Shown one piece after another: positions 23,637-33,533 of a stretch of DNA of 60,617 nt. Where the stretch lies: positions 1 to 60,617 of the forward strand of contig JAGWOI010000014.1 in NCBI GenBank assembly GCA_028870995.1, read 5' to 3'. The notes beneath the pieces are model-generated. The model saw nothing but the letters and a program-made list of their open reading frames with translations, was not told the DNA's origin and ran no database searches. The stretch's first letter is position 1, and the number at the start of each line of letters is the position of its first letter. The stretch comes from Candidatus Omnitrophota bacterium (GTDB taxonomy: Bacteria > Omnitrophota > Gorgyraeia > Zapsychrales > Fredricksoniimonadaceae). The translations under genes and the position numbers were made by a program.

Positions 23637-23987
23637 TTAGAGGCTGGGCCTCTCAATGGCTTGGATGTTGACATTGATCTCTTTCAAGTGGATGTCAACA
23701 GCCTCTTCCACCGCTGCCGCGATCACGTCCTGGATTTGACGGGCAACCTGTGGGATGTTCATACCGTAATGAATTATAACACGTATTTCCAAAGATACCT
23801 GGGTATCTTTGTCAATGGTCACGGTGACGGCGGGATAATTTTTATAGCCGAAAGCCTCGGCAATGGACCCGATGAAGCCGAAGCTGGCCAGCTGAACGCC
23901 GGGGATCTCCTTGATGGCCGCGGCCGCGATATCGCCGATGACCTTTTTATGGATCTGCACGACACCTAGATCAACCGTATTTTCCAT
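23637..23987 (-). CDS. Asp23/Gls24-family envelope stress protein
   Basis: 116 residues. Pattern: VDLGVVQIHKKVIGDIAAAA, IKEIPGV, ITIDKDTQVSLEIRVIIHYG-like strands (VTVTIDKDTQVSLEIRVII) and IPQVARQIQDVIAAAVEEAV. No catalytic residues are expected; the family forms cytoplasmic filaments or membrane patches tied to cell-envelope homeostasis. It is located between accC and amaP in one operon, 11 bases after accC starts the run. Confidence 0.88.
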   Translation of the reverse strand: MENTVDLGVVQIHKKVIGDIAAAAIKEIPGVQLASFGFIGSIAEAFGYKNYPAVTVTIDKDTQVSLEIRVIIHYGMNIPQVARQIQDVIAAAVEEAVDIHLKEINVNIQAIERPSL

Positions 23988-23998
23988 AAAGCCCCCTA

Positions 23999-25345
23999 CT
24001 ACTCGTTCTTCATCATTTTTTCCAGGAAATGGGTGGTGACCTTGCCTTCCAGGAAGGTGGGATGATGAAGGATCTCCATATGCAGCGGGATCGTGGTTTT
24101 AATGGGTGCCACGTAAAATTCATCCAGGGCGCGGCGCATGATGCGCACGGCTTCATTACGGTCCCGGCCATGGACGATCAGTTTGGCCACCATGGAATCA
24201 TAGTAAGGACTGATGGTATAGCCGGGATAAATATGGGTATCGATGCGAACCCCCGGGCCGCCGGGCAGGTTGAGCTCCGTGATCTTGCCGGGGCTGGGGA
24301 TAAAATTATTATAAGGATCTTCGGCATTGATGCGGCACTCGATGGCAGCTCCCCGGAACTTGACATCTTCCTGCTTTGTCTTGAGCTTCTGCCCCATGGC
24401 CACCTTGATCTGTTCCTTGATAAGGTCAATGCCGGTGACCATTTCAGTCACCGGGTGTTCCACCTGGATGCGGGTGTTCATTTCCATGAAATAAAAATTA
24501 TTGTGCATGTCCACCAGGAATTCGATGGTTCCGACACCGTGGTAATTGACGCCTTTGGCCGCCTTGACCGCAGCATCGCCCATCTTTTTGCGCAGGTTGG
24601 CGTCCAGGGCCGGTGAGGGGGACTCTTCCAGCAGTTTCTGGTGGCGGCGCTGCACCGAACAGTCGCGTTCGCCCAAATGGATCACATTGCCGTGTTCATC
24701 GGCCAGGATCTGGAATTCCACATGGCGCGGGCCTTCAATATACTTCTCTATATATACGTCGCCCAGGCCGAAATTGGCCTCGGCTTCGGTTTGAGCCATT
24801 TTGAAGGAATTGATGAGGGTCACGTCATTATGGCAAACGCGCATGCCCTTGCCCCCGCCGCCGGCAACGGCCTTGATGATGACCGGATATTTGATCTTTT
24901 GGGCCACACTCAAGGCCTCTTCCTGGGTCTTGATAACGCCGTTGCTGCCGGGCGTCAAAGGGACCCCCATTTTCCTGACGGTCTCCTTGGCCACGATCTT
25001 ATCGCCCATTTTGCGAATGCTCTCCGGGCTGGGGCCTATGAACTTGATATGACAGGACTCGCAGATCTCGGCGAAATGCGCGTTCTCTGAAAGGAAACCG
25101 TAACCGGGATGAATGGCGGAAACGTCGGTGATCTCGGCTGCTGAGACAATGGCCGGGATATTAAGGTAGCTTTCCTTGCTGGCGGCTTTGCCGATGCAGA
25201 CCGCCTCATCCGCAAAACGCACATGCAGGGAATTACGGTCGGCTTCGGAATAGACGGCCACCGTACGGATGCCCATTTCCTTGCAGGCACGGATGACTCT
25301 TAAAGCGATTTCACCACGGTTGGCAATAAGGATTTTGGAGAACAT
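23999..25345 (-). CDS. accC: Acetyl-CoA carboxylase biotin carboxylase subunit
   Basis: 448 residues, normal length. ATP-grasp enzyme that carboxylates biotin on AccB. Signatures: [79 protein letters not shown] and ECRINAEDP. It is preceded by accB (9-base gap), the usual pair. The carboxyltransferase subunits accA and accD are not in the window. Confidence 0.97.
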   Translation of the reverse strand: MFSKILIANRGEIALRVIRACKEMGIRTVAVYSEADRNSLHVRFADEAVCIGKAASKESYLNIPAIVSAAEITDVSAIHPGYGFLSENAHFAEICESCHIKFIGPSPESIRKMGDKIVAKETVRKMGVPLTPGSNGVIKTQEEALSVAQKIKYPVIIKAVAGGGGKGMRVCHNDVTLINSFKMAQTEAEANFGLGDVYIEKYIEGPRHVEFQILADEHGNVIHLGERDCSVQRRHQKLLEESPSPALDANLRKKMGDAAVKAAKGVNYHGVGTIEFLVDMHNNFYFMEMNTRIQVEHPVTEMVTGIDLIKEQIKVAMGQKLKTKQEDVKFRGAAIECRINAEDPYNNFIPSPGKITELNLPGGPGVRIDTHIYPGYTISPYYDSMVAKLIVHGRDRNEAVRIMRRALDEFYVAPIKTTIPLHMEILHHPTFLEGKVTTHFLEKMMKNE

Positions 25346-25354
25346 AAAAAGGGG

Positions 25355-25825
25355 TTAAAGCGGATCTACGATGAACAAGGCTTGACCGAATTCCACCGGT
25401 TCGCCGTTTTGGACCGCGACCTCCGTGATCTTGCCGCGGATCTCGGATTTGATCTCATTCATGAGCTTCATGGCTTCGACAATACAGACGACCTGGCCCA
25501 CCTCGACGGTCTGACCGACCTCGACAAACGGCTCCGCTTCCGGTGAGGGGGAGCGGTAAAAAGTACCTACCATGGGAGACTTGATCTCTCCCTTGCCGTT
25601 CTTGGGTTCCGCTGCGGTTTGGGGCGCGGCTGCAGCAGCGGCCGCCTTGGGGGCCGGGATGGATTCAACCGCGTAATGGGTCTCCGGACCGGCAGCGCGG
25701 ACCACCATCTCCTGGCCCATCGATTTTTTAAGTTTCAGCTTCAACCCGTCACGCTCGATCTCTATTTCATTGAGATTGTTCTCGTTCATCAAGCACAAGA
25801 TCTCTTTGATCTCTTTTAAATTCAT
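25355..25825 (-). CDS. accB: Biotin carboxyl carrier protein of acetyl-CoA carboxylase
   Basis: 156 residues. An N-terminal helical part (MNLKEIKEILCLMNENNLNE) is linked by an Ala/Pro-rich hinge to the biotinyl domain, with the acceptor Lys120 in EAMKLMNE and the thumb region VGTFYRSPSPEAEPFVEVG. The start overlaps the efp stop by 4 bases. Complete and typical. Confidence 0.96.
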   Translation of the reverse strand: MNLKEIKEILCLMNENNLNEIEIERDGLKLKLKKSMGQEMVVRAAGPETHYAVESIPAPKAAAAAAAPQTAAEPKNGKGEIKSPMVGTFYRSPSPEAEPFVEVGQTVEVGQVVCIVEAMKLMNEIKSEIRGKITEVAVQNGEPVEFGQALFIVDPL

Positions 25826-26391
25826 TTTTTGACCCTTTCGACGTAGATCCCTGTACGGGTATCTACCTTGATGGTCTCGCCTGTTGAGATAAACAAGGGC
25901 ACCTGGATGGAGGCGCCGGTATCAATCTTGGCCGGCTTGTACCCCGATTTGGAGGAGTCTCCTTTTAAGCCGGGATCGGTCTCGGTAATGGTGGCAACGA
26001 TGAAGTTGGGAACATCCGCCTTGACCACCTGATTCTTGTAAATGATCGTCTCCACTTCCATATTATCCTGCAAATATTTGACCCCGTCACCTAATAATTT
26101 CTTGTCGATCACCGTATCTTCAAAGGTGCTTTGGTCCATGAAATGGTAATCCTCGCCGCTGACATAGGTAAACTGCATGCGGCGGCGCTCAAGTTCCGCT
26201 TCTTCCAGGCTCTCCGCGCTGCGGAAGGTGCGTTCCAGGACGGCATCGGTACGGATATTCTTTATGCGCACGCGGACGAAAGCCGAACCCTTGCCGGGTT
26301 TGACGTGATTATACTCGACAACAAAATAGAGCTGGTTATCAACGACCAGGCCCATCCCGTTTTGGATCTCATTGATTGTGATAGTACCCAC
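25822..26391 (-). CDS. efp: Translation elongation factor P
   Basis: 189 residues, three beta domains. The tip loop VKPGKGSAFV carries Lys34, the residue that is beta-lysylated by EpmA in many Gram-negatives; DTGASIQVPLFISTGETIKV and DTRTGIYVERV end the protein as usual. EF-P rescues ribosomes at polyproline. It overlaps the M24 peptidase gene by 23 bases. No modification enzyme is seen in the window. Confidence 0.96.
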   Translation of the reverse strand: MGTITINEIQNGMGLVVDNQLYFVVEYNHVKPGKGSAFVRVRIKNIRTDAVLERTFRSAESLEEAELERRRMQFTYVSGEDYHFMDQSTFEDTVIDKKLLGDGVKYLQDNMEVETIIYKNQVVKADVPNFIVATITETDPGLKGDSSKSGYKPAKIDTGASIQVPLFISTGETIKVDTRTGIYVERVKK

Positions 26392-27433
26392 TTAGCACCT
26401 CATTGCCTTCCTTGGTTACTAATACCATGTCTTCTACTCTTATACCGAACTTATTGGGAAGGTAGACGCCCGGTTCCACGGTGACGATCATCCCCTCCTC
26501 CAATAAACCCGTGCTTTGGCTGGAAAGCCGGGGAGCCTCATGGATATCCAGCCCTACGCCATGCCCTAAAGAATGCCCGAAATATTTCGCTAACTTAAAC
26601 TTGCGTAAAACCTTACGCGCCTGCTGATCGACTGTTGAACAGGCAACACCGGGCTTGATAAGACTTATGGCTTCACGTTGCGCAAGTGTCAGAGCCTCAA
26701 ATACTTGCCTGACAGAAGGCGCTATTCTACCCAAAAAGAAATTGCGTGTCAAGTCAGACTTGTACCCATTAAGGTCAATGCCGAAATCCAGCAGGACATT
26801 TTCATTGTTACGGATAACCCTATCCGTGAACCTGGCATGGGGAAAGCAGGAGTTTGGGCCTGAAGCTATAATGGGTTGAAAAGAAAACTCTGCCCCATGC
26901 GATCTGACAAATCCCTCCAATTTTACGGCTATTTGACGCTCAGTCAGGCCTGGCCTCACCACTTTCTTCATAAAATCAATGGCTTTAAAGTGCAGCTTTA
27001 AGCATTCCCTGATCTGACAGATCTCCCCTTCATCCTTTATTTCGCGCAGCGATTCCACCATGCCGGTGGCCGGAATAAGTTTAGGTTTTCTGGGAAAAAA
27101 CTCTTTCAGTTTTTTCCATAAAGCAAAGCTGGTATATCTTTCGTCGAAACCCAACCGCTTGATCTTATATTGTTTACACAATTCCAAAAGGGTTGCGCAA
27201 GGCATGTGATTGTATTCTTTGACAGCAACGCCCTTAAGCCCCTGACGGGCCTCCAGCACATATCTGGAATCCGTGATGTAAAAAGCCTTTGTCTTGGTGA
27301 CCAACGCCCAAGACTCGCAGGCCGGAAATTGGGTCAGGTAGCGGATGTTGCTGTCATTGGTAAGCAGAAGGGCATCGATATTCTTATGGCGGGAAAAATC
27401 TTCAACGAGTGTTTTAAAACGCGTATTTAACAT
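26369..27433 (-). CDS. M24 family aminopeptidase (Xaa-Pro type)
   Basis: 354 residues: an N-terminal creatinase-like domain (SNIRYLTQF, AFYITDSRYVLEA) and a C-terminal pita-bread fold with metal ligands in LLDFGIDLNGYKSDLTRNF, GHSLGHGVGLDIHEAP, TVEPGVYLP and IRVEDMVLV. HARFTDR replaces the common HARPTD. It probably removes N-terminal residues before proline; PepP and PepQ types cannot be separated safely. Location before efp is a widely conserved arrangement. Confidence 0.92.
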   Translation of the reverse strand: MLNTRFKTLVEDFSRHKNIDALLLTNDSNIRYLTQFPACESWALVTKTKAFYITDSRYVLEARQGLKGVAVKEYNHMPCATLLELCKQYKIKRLGFDERYTSFALWKKLKEFFPRKPKLIPATGMVESLREIKDEGEICQIRECLKLHFKAIDFMKKVVRPGLTERQIAVKLEGFVRSHGAEFSFQPIIASGPNSCFPHARFTDRVIRNNENVLLDFGIDLNGYKSDLTRNFFLGRIAPSVRQVFEALTLAQREAISLIKPGVACSTVDQQARKVLRKFKLAKYFGHSLGHGVGLDIHEAPRLSSQSTGLLEEGMIVTVEPGVYLPNKFGIRVEDMVLVTKEGNEVLSGYYHNQ

Positions 27434-27442
27434 GGGGGTAAA

Positions 27443-27598
27443 TTATTTTTCGGCCGAATCTACCAGGAGAACAGGAATACCGTCCAGAATGGGGTATTTC
27501 CGCCCGCATTGCCTGCAGACGATCTTTTCGCCTTGAAGCCCGACATCACCTTGGCAGGCGGGACAGGCAAGCAAAGCTAATAACTTCGCATCGATCAT
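27443..27598 (-). CDS. Trm112-like small zinc-ribbon protein
   Basis: 51 residues: MIDAKLLALLACPACQGD, then IVCRQCGRKYPILDGIPVLL. Two CxxC knuckles with PILDGIPVLL are the signature of the YcaR/Trm112 family, which in other organisms activates methyltransferases; in bacteria it is often found near lipid A genes. The ATG overlaps the stop of the DUF1844 gene by ATGA, and the M24 peptidase starts 10 bases further on. A real gene by family match despite its small size. Confidence 0.88.
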   Translation of the reverse strand: MIDAKLLALLACPACQGDVGLQGEKIVCRQCGRKYPILDGIPVLLVDSAEK

Positions 27599-27999
27599 GA
27601 TTTTTTAGATAAATCAACGTAACGCATCTGCAGCTCATAGATCGAGCCGTTAAGCAGGTCATCTTCTTCCTTGGTCAAATTTCCCTTGGTCTTATCCCGC
27701 AAGATGACCAGGGTATCGATCAGGAACTTGGCTTGTTTCAAATTCTTTTCCACCTGGTTGGTGATGGGATTAGGCATCTCGCCTAAGAAGATCATGGTCT
27801 GAAAGCCAAGACTTGCGATGTAGTTGAAGAAATTCAGCTGCCCTTCGCCTTCGGCAGCCGCTTCCTTGGCGGGTTCTTCCCCGGCCGGTTCTTCTTTAGC
27901 CGGCTGCTGACTGCCGCTCGAAGCCAACGGCTGGCCGTCAGGCCCCAAAATGGCGCCTTCTTTATCCACGTTATCACCCCAGCGATTTTTCAAGTCCAT
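27595..27999 (-). CDS. DUF1844 family protein
   Basis: 134 residues from ATG 27999 with GAGG 6 bases before; longer versions of the frame reach into the glycosyltransferase gene and look non-native. An acidic Pro/Ala/Glu-rich N-terminal half is followed by the conserved helix block FNYIASLGFQTMIFLGEMP, then EKNLKQAKFLIDTLVIL and LTKEEDDLLNGSIYELQMRY. The family is widespread in deltaproteobacteria and PVC bacteria and has no known function. It overlaps the Trm112-like gene. Confidence 0.85.
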   Translation of the reverse strand: MDLKNRWGDNVDKEGAILGPDGQPLASSGSQQPAKEEPAGEEPAKEAAAEGEGQLNFFNYIASLGFQTMIFLGEMPNPITNQVEKNLKQAKFLIDTLVILRDKTKGNLTKEEDDLLNGSIYELQMRYVDLSKKS

Positions 28000-28052
28000 A
28001 TTCTGCCTCATTTCTATAAAGTGCATTACCTTATCATTGGATATTAAAAAAG

Positions 28053-28769
28053 TCAATCCTGTTCCCAACGCCGGTCGAACGATTTGAGCCAAAAAAACCG
28101 GCAGATCTGCATGACGACATAAACCGTGTCGATGATAGGATGGAATTTTGAACTTCCCCCGGTCCTCTTATGATATTCCGTCGGGATATATTTGACCCGC
28201 CGTCCCCGGCATAAAAAAATAAGAGTGATCATGACGCAATAAGAAAACTTGTCCGGGATGATCCAAAGGCTGGGCAAGAGCATATCCTTCTTAAAGACCT
28301 TCAATCCCGTTTGCAAGTCAGGAATTCTTTTTCCCGCCAGCAGGCTCGTGAACATGCGCAGCAGCCATTTGGCCAGGGTACGCAATACAGGCCAAGTCCC
28401 CTGCTCGCTTGTCCTGGCGCCGCTGACCTGGTCAAACTCAGGCAGATAGGACAGCATGACCGGAAGGTCCGCCGCGGTATAGGTGCCGTCGGCATCGAGC
28501 ATGGCTATTATGGGACCGCGGGCGTTGAGAACACCTGTCTTAAAGGCAGCGCCCGCACCTTGGCGGCTTGCATGGCGCACCACCCGCGAGGACAAGGGCT
28601 CGGCGAGGGCAACACTCCTGTCCGTACTGCCATCGTCGACCAATAATATTTCATAGAAATACTTCTGGTCCTTGAAGGCCGCCCTGACATCGGCAATGAC
28701 TCGAGCGATGGACTCCTGTTCGTTATAACAAAGCAGCAGTACTGTTACATCAACAACCTGATCAGGCAT
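28053..28769 (-). CDS. Family 2 glycosyltransferase (polyprenyl-phosphate sugar transferase-like)
   Basis: 238 residues, GT-A fold: VTVLLLCYNEQESIARVI, EILLVDDGSTDRS, MLDADGTYTAADLP (DxD), VSGART, and IPDLQTGLKVFKKDML with HKRTGGSSKF, typical of dolichol-phosphate mannose synthase-like enzymes. The acceptor is probably a lipid-linked phosphate. It begins 11 bases after the SQD1-type gene stops, so it may use a sugar nucleotide made by that enzyme. Confidence 0.88.
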   Translation of the reverse strand: MPDQVVDVTVLLLCYNEQESIARVIADVRAAFKDQKYFYEILLVDDGSTDRSVALAEPLSSRVVRHASRQGAGAAFKTGVLNARGPIIAMLDADGTYTAADLPVMLSYLPEFDQVSGARTSEQGTWPVLRTLAKWLLRMFTSLLAGKRIPDLQTGLKVFKKDMLLPSLWIIPDKFSYCVMITLIFLCRGRRVKYIPTEYHKRTGGSSKFHPIIDTVYVVMQICRFFWLKSFDRRWEQD

Positions 28770-28780
28770 ACCCTTCGCTT

Positions 28781-29968
<1,188 letters not shown>

Positions 29969-30637
29969 CTAATCGTTGACCTGATACTGAATTTCTATAT
30001 TAAATGAGTACTCCTCAAGGTTCATGCCCTTTAAAAAAGGCGGAAAAGGACTGGCCTGCCGCAGGCTTCTCATGGAAATTTCCTGCAGGTGCTCGGAGGC
30101 ATTGGTCTTTCCCGGTATGATCCTGGCCGCTCTAAGCACCCCGTGTTTGTCCAGTAAAAATGTCAAATAGACGACCCCGGCCTCCATCCGGTCGTAATTG
30201 GCATAGACCTTTTCTTTGATCCGGTCCCGGATCATTTCATTATAAAGGGCATAAACAGGGTTATTGATCTTGGCCGAGGTGATGGGTTTGATAAAGACCC
30301 GGCGGTTTAATTCCATGGTGCTGAAGTGCTCGGGCTTATGTTCGTCAAACATCCTGAAAGGCAGCATGGACTTCTCATGCCCGAGACTGACAGGGACCGT
30401 CCCCTGGTCAAACAGTTTCCGGTTATTGCTCAAGTCCAGGCGCTGGGAAGGCCGGATGGGATATTGCCTGATGTCCACCTGCCGTCTGCGCATGGGTCTG
30501 TAGGTGATCTCCACCTGCTTGCGCTTAAGGGCGGCATAGTGATGGTTGTTGATCTTGGTCAAAAAAGCGGCGCATAAAATGACCGTATGGGCGGTCAATG
30601 AAATGAACAATGCCTTAAAAATAAAATTCTCAGCCAT
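29969..30637 (-). CDS. TonB-like periplasmic energy-transducer protein
   Basis: 222 residues from ATG 30637; the stop of the upstream glycosyltransferase lies 8 bases inside. An N-terminal membrane helix (about 7-25), a basic periplasmic linker (KRKQVEITYRPMRRRQVDI) and a C-terminal TonB-type domain (RMEAGVVYLTFLLDKHGVL, RAARIIPGKTNASEHLQEI, SPFPPFLKG). The Pro-rich EP/KP stretch of classical TonB is missing. No ExbB, ExbD or TonB-dependent receptor is in the window, so its partner is unknown. Confidence 0.75.
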   Translation of the reverse strand: MAENFIFKALFISLTAHTVILCAAFLTKINNHHYAALKRKQVEITYRPMRRRQVDIRQYPIRPSQRLDLSNNRKLFDQGTVPVSLGHEKSMLPFRMFDEHKPEHFSTMELNRRVFIKPITSAKINNPVYALYNEMIRDRIKEKVYANYDRMEAGVVYLTFLLDKHGVLRAARIIPGKTNASEHLQEISMRSLRQASPFPPFLKGMNLEEYSFNIEIQYQVND

Positions 30638-31301
30638 TCTTGTCTCTGAGTTCACGCCATAAGTAAGCAATGAAGCGGCCGGTATCACGCATGGGCTGGA
30701 TCTTGCTTATCTCATTACTGTAGATGGTCTGAATGCCGACCGACGCAATTTTAAAGCCTTTCTTGCTGGCCTTGATCAGCACTTCGGTCTCGATCTCGAA
30801 ATCGCTGCTTCTTAAATGCACCGCCTCCAGCACCTTGGTTTTAAGCAGCCGGAAACCGCATTGGGTGTCCGGAATATGCTGGCGGCAAATCAGTGAGATC
30901 AAAGACGACATCAAATGATTGGTAAACAACCGCAGCCACGGCATCCCGGTGGGGTTGGCCATGCGGTTGCCGTTGACAATATCCGCGCCCTTGGCTTTAT
31001 AACAGACCTCCAAGGCCGGGATATCCGACGGCGCATGCTGGCCGTCGCCGTCCATGGTGACCAGGAGCTCATAGCCTTTGGTTTTGACATAGTCAAATCC
31101 CATTTTTAAGGCATTGCCCTTGCCGCTTTTGACCGGCGTGTCCAGCACCACCGCTCCTGCCTCAAGGGCCATGGCGCGGGTCTGGTCCGCGGAGCCGTCA
31201 TTGATCACGATGCAATCATGCCCGAGAGCTTTGACAGCCTTGACCAAAGGCCCTATGGTTTGCCCTTCATTATGTGCCGGAATGACCACCGCTAGGCGCA
31301 T
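30630..31301 (-). CDS. Family 2 glycosyltransferase
   Basis: 223 residues from ATG 31301 (MRLAVVIPAHNEGQTIGPL). GT-A motifs are CIVINDGSADQT, LVTMDGDGQHAPSDIP (DxD) and IPDTQCGFRLLKTKVLEAV, followed by FEIETEVLIKASKKGFKI. Similar to undecaprenyl-phosphate sugar transferases but without C-terminal membrane helices. The start overlaps the acyltransferase stop by 10 bases. Confidence 0.88.
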   Translation of the reverse strand: MRLAVVIPAHNEGQTIGPLVKAVKALGHDCIVINDGSADQTRAMALEAGAVVLDTPVKSGKGNALKMGFDYVKTKGYELLVTMDGDGQHAPSDIPALEVCYKAKGADIVNGNRMANPTGMPWLRLFTNHLMSSLISLICRQHIPDTQCGFRLLKTKVLEAVHLRSSDFEIETEVLIKASKKGFKIASVGIQTIYSNEISKIQPMRDTGRFIAYLWRELRDKNG

Positions 31302-32164
31302 GGCTGCCAAAACTCCCTGAATATAAGCCATTGCGACGGGTTCTTAAGGATTTCCTGTTCGATGACCGTCAAATATTTCCGGATACACTCCCTGATCATG
31401 TCTTCGGTGACCTTGGCCGGGCCATTAAGCGCCGGAGGCTCAATGGGCGGATAAACCTTGATCTCATATTGATCATTGGCCGATCGGATAAAAAAAATGG
31501 GAACGATGGGAACACCCATCTTCAGGGAAAAAAAAGCCGCCCCCTTGGGGACCATGGTTTGACGGCCCAAAAAATCCATGTGCATGCCGCGGTTGCCGAA
31601 ATCCCGGTCAGCCAGGATCGCGATCAGGCGGTTTTGCTGAAGATGGTCCGCTATGCGCCGGACAGCCACATCGGTCTGGATGACCATGGCACCGAAGGAT
31701 TCGCGGCGCCGGTTGAAAAGGGCATTGACCCTCGGGTCCTTGTGCGCCAAAGCCACCACGGACAAAGGAAAGCCCATCATTGGCAGGACGGTCCCTCCCA
31801 ATTCCCAGCTGCCCAAATGGGCGCTGACAAGGATACCTCCCTTGCCGCGCTGCAGCACCTCATTCAAGTGTTCGAGGTTCTGGACACGGACATTGGATTG
31901 GATGAAATCCGGTTTCAGGCAGCGGCTGGAAATAAAGAACTCCAATAAATATTGGCCGAAATTCCTGAATACCGCCCGCACCTGGGCGGCGGGGACCTCG
32001 TCACGGCCCGATATCACTTTCAAATTATTTTCAACGGCCCGGCGGTCGGTGGTGGAAAAACAAAAATGGAAATCACACAGGACCCTGACCAGCACACGGC
32101 TGACCTTCAAGGGAAAAATACCGGCCAAAAACAAGCCCATCCTATAAAGATAGTAATTACCCAT
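31292..32164 (-). CDS. LpxL/HtrB-like lipid acyltransferase
   Basis: 290 residues from ATG 32164 (MGNYYLYRMGLFLAGIFPL); the 85 codons upstream in frame are a shadow of the GT28 gene. The HX4E motif HLGSWE puts catalytic His116 and Glu121 in place; LADRDFGNRGMHMDFLGR and VPKGAAFFSLKMGVPIVP match the LpxL family. It transfers an acyl chain to lipid A or, in some lineages, to glycolipids. With a GT28 gene 5 bases upstream, a glycolipid target is as likely as lipid A. Confidence 0.88.
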   Translation of the reverse strand: MGNYYLYRMGLFLAGIFPLKVSRVLVRVLCDFHFCFSTTDRRAVENNLKVISGRDEVPAAQVRAVFRNFGQYLLEFFISSRCLKPDFIQSNVRVQNLEHLNEVLQRGKGGILVSAHLGSWELGGTVLPMMGFPLSVVALAHKDPRVNALFNRRRESFGAMVIQTDVAVRRIADHLQQNRLIAILADRDFGNRGMHMDFLGRQTMVPKGAAFFSLKMGVPIVPIFFIRSANDQYEIKVYPPIEPPALNGPAKVTEDMIRECIRKYLTVIEQEILKNPSQWLIFREFWQPCA

Positions 32165-32169
32165 AAAAT

Positions 32170-33300
32170 CTACACAGCCCCGTCCAAGATCAACAGGGCG
32201 ATGTTCTTGGCCGCCAGCGGCTTGGCCTGGCCCAAGGCCGCATGCTTCATGGCCGCCAATTGCTTGGGATCGTCCAAAAGCCCGTCGATGGCAGGGCCGA
32301 TGCGGCGCTTGTCGTCGACGCGGACCGCAATGCCCTGGTTGACCAAGAACTGGGAGTTGCGCTCTTCCTGGCCGGGGATCGGATCGACGATCACCATGGG
32401 CAGGCCCTTGGCCAGGCATTCGCTGGTGGTCATGCCGCCGGGTTTGGTGACGATCAGGGACGCAACTTCCATCAACTCGTCCACATTACTGGCGTATTCG
32501 TAAAAAATGATCTTCTTGGAAGTCTTGCGACGGATCTTCTTGATCCAGTGGACAAGCTTGACATTGGTGCCGCAGATGACGATAAGCTGCAACGGCCGCT
32601 TGAGGCGCACCAGGGATTTGACGGCCTCTTTCATGGGGCCAAGCCCCTGGCCGCCGCCCATGATCAAAACGGTGGGAATGCTCAGATCAAGGCCGAGTTT
32701 TTGGGCGATCAGGTCCGCACCGGCGCTCTCGGCAAATTTCATGCGGATGGGGATGCCCAAGATTTTGATCCGCTCCGGCGATACCCCCTGCTTCACATAC
32801 CTGTCACGGGCCTCCTGGGAGGGGACGACATAATAATCCACCCCTTCATGGAGCCAGTATAAATGCGGGGCATGGTCGGTCAAGACGCCGATCACCGTAA
32901 AGTCCAGGCCGTGCGCTTTTTTATAATCCGCCACCATGCCGCAGGGGAAAGCCTGGGTGCAGACGACCACATCGGGCTTGAATTCGTCGATAAGGGGTTT
33001 TAATTTCTTATGGGATGATTTATGGATGGACTGCTTCCATTTTTCGGAGAATTTGACGATCTTGGGATTGTCGTAAAGGTATTCCCAGATCTTGGGCACG
33101 CGTTTGATGACGCCCATGTAGGCGGTGTTGACGATCTTCTCCATCACCGGATAGGCATAGCCGAACCCGTTGATGCTTAAGATTTCGCAATCAGGATCAA
33201 GGCTCTTAAGGGACTTTGCAATGGCCACAGCGCCCTGACGGTGCCCGGAAACCTGGGAAATGTACATCAACAAGACCCGCTTGTGTTTGGTCACCACCAT
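32170..33300 (-). CDS. MGDG synthase/processive glucosyltransferase-like GT28 enzyme
   Basis: 376 residues. The N-terminal MGDG_synth domain (VLLMYISQVSGHRQGAVAIA, DVVVCTQAFPCGMVADYKK, TDHAPHLYWLHEGVDYYVVP) and C-terminal GT28 half (LIMGGGQGLGPMKEAVKSL, VTKPGGMTTSECLAKGLPMV) are complete. These enzymes add galactose or glucose from the UDP-sugar to diacylglycerol at the inner membrane. Substrate cannot be read. Next to LpxL-like, SQD1 and two GT2 genes it points to glycolipid synthesis. Confidence 0.88.
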   Translation of the reverse strand: MVVTKHKRVLLMYISQVSGHRQGAVAIAKSLKSLDPDCEILSINGFGYAYPVMEKIVNTAYMGVIKRVPKIWEYLYDNPKIVKFSEKWKQSIHKSSHKKLKPLIDEFKPDVVVCTQAFPCGMVADYKKAHGLDFTVIGVLTDHAPHLYWLHEGVDYYVVPSQEARDRYVKQGVSPERIKILGIPIRMKFAESAGADLIAQKLGLDLSIPTVLIMGGGQGLGPMKEAVKSLVRLKRPLQLIVICGTNVKLVHWIKKIRRKTSKKIIFYEYASNVDELMEVASLIVTKPGGMTTSECLAKGLPMVIVDPIPGQEERNSQFLVNQGIAVRVDDKRRIGPAIDGLLDDPKQLAAMKHAALGQAKPLAAKNIALLILDGAV

Positions 33301-33302
33301 AT

Positions 33303-33533
33303 TTATTCGATGATCCCCAGGACGCCTCCCACGACACCTTCCTGCCCGTCCTTGACACAGATGTCCTTAAGCTTTCCCGTGGCCGGGGATTCGATGACAA
33401 AGGAGGCCTTATCGGTCACGGCTTCGCAGATCTCCTGGCCGGCCGCCACCGGATCACCCGGGTTCACGTGCCAGCAGGCAATGGTGGCCTTGGTGATCCC
33501 TTCGCCTAATTCTGGAAGAATGATATTGGTCAT
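33303..33533 (-). CDS. Free-standing lipoyl-carrier domain protein
   Basis: 76 residues forming only a lipoyl domain: LPELGEGITKATIACWHVNP, then EICEAVTDKASFVIESPATG with the lipoylation site Lys42 in TDKA, and a final VGGVLGIIE. E2 enzymes have the same domain followed by a linker, an E3-binding and a catalytic domain; here the frame ends directly after the fold, 2 bases before the GT28 gene. The ATG overlaps the lipB stop by ATGA, so the carrier and the enzyme that loads it are coupled. It could serve an E2 encoded elsewhere or an independent lipoyl carrier role. Confidence 0.85.
   Translation of the reverse strand: MTNIILPELGEGITKATIACWHVNPGDPVAAGQEICEAVTDKASFVIESPATGKLKDICVKDGQEGVVGGVLGIIE

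Noticed and set aside
32165-32419. N-terminal extension of the acyltransferase frame
   Set aside because: It overlaps the GT28 gene and reads Gly/Arg/Pro-rich; homologous sequence begins at 32164.
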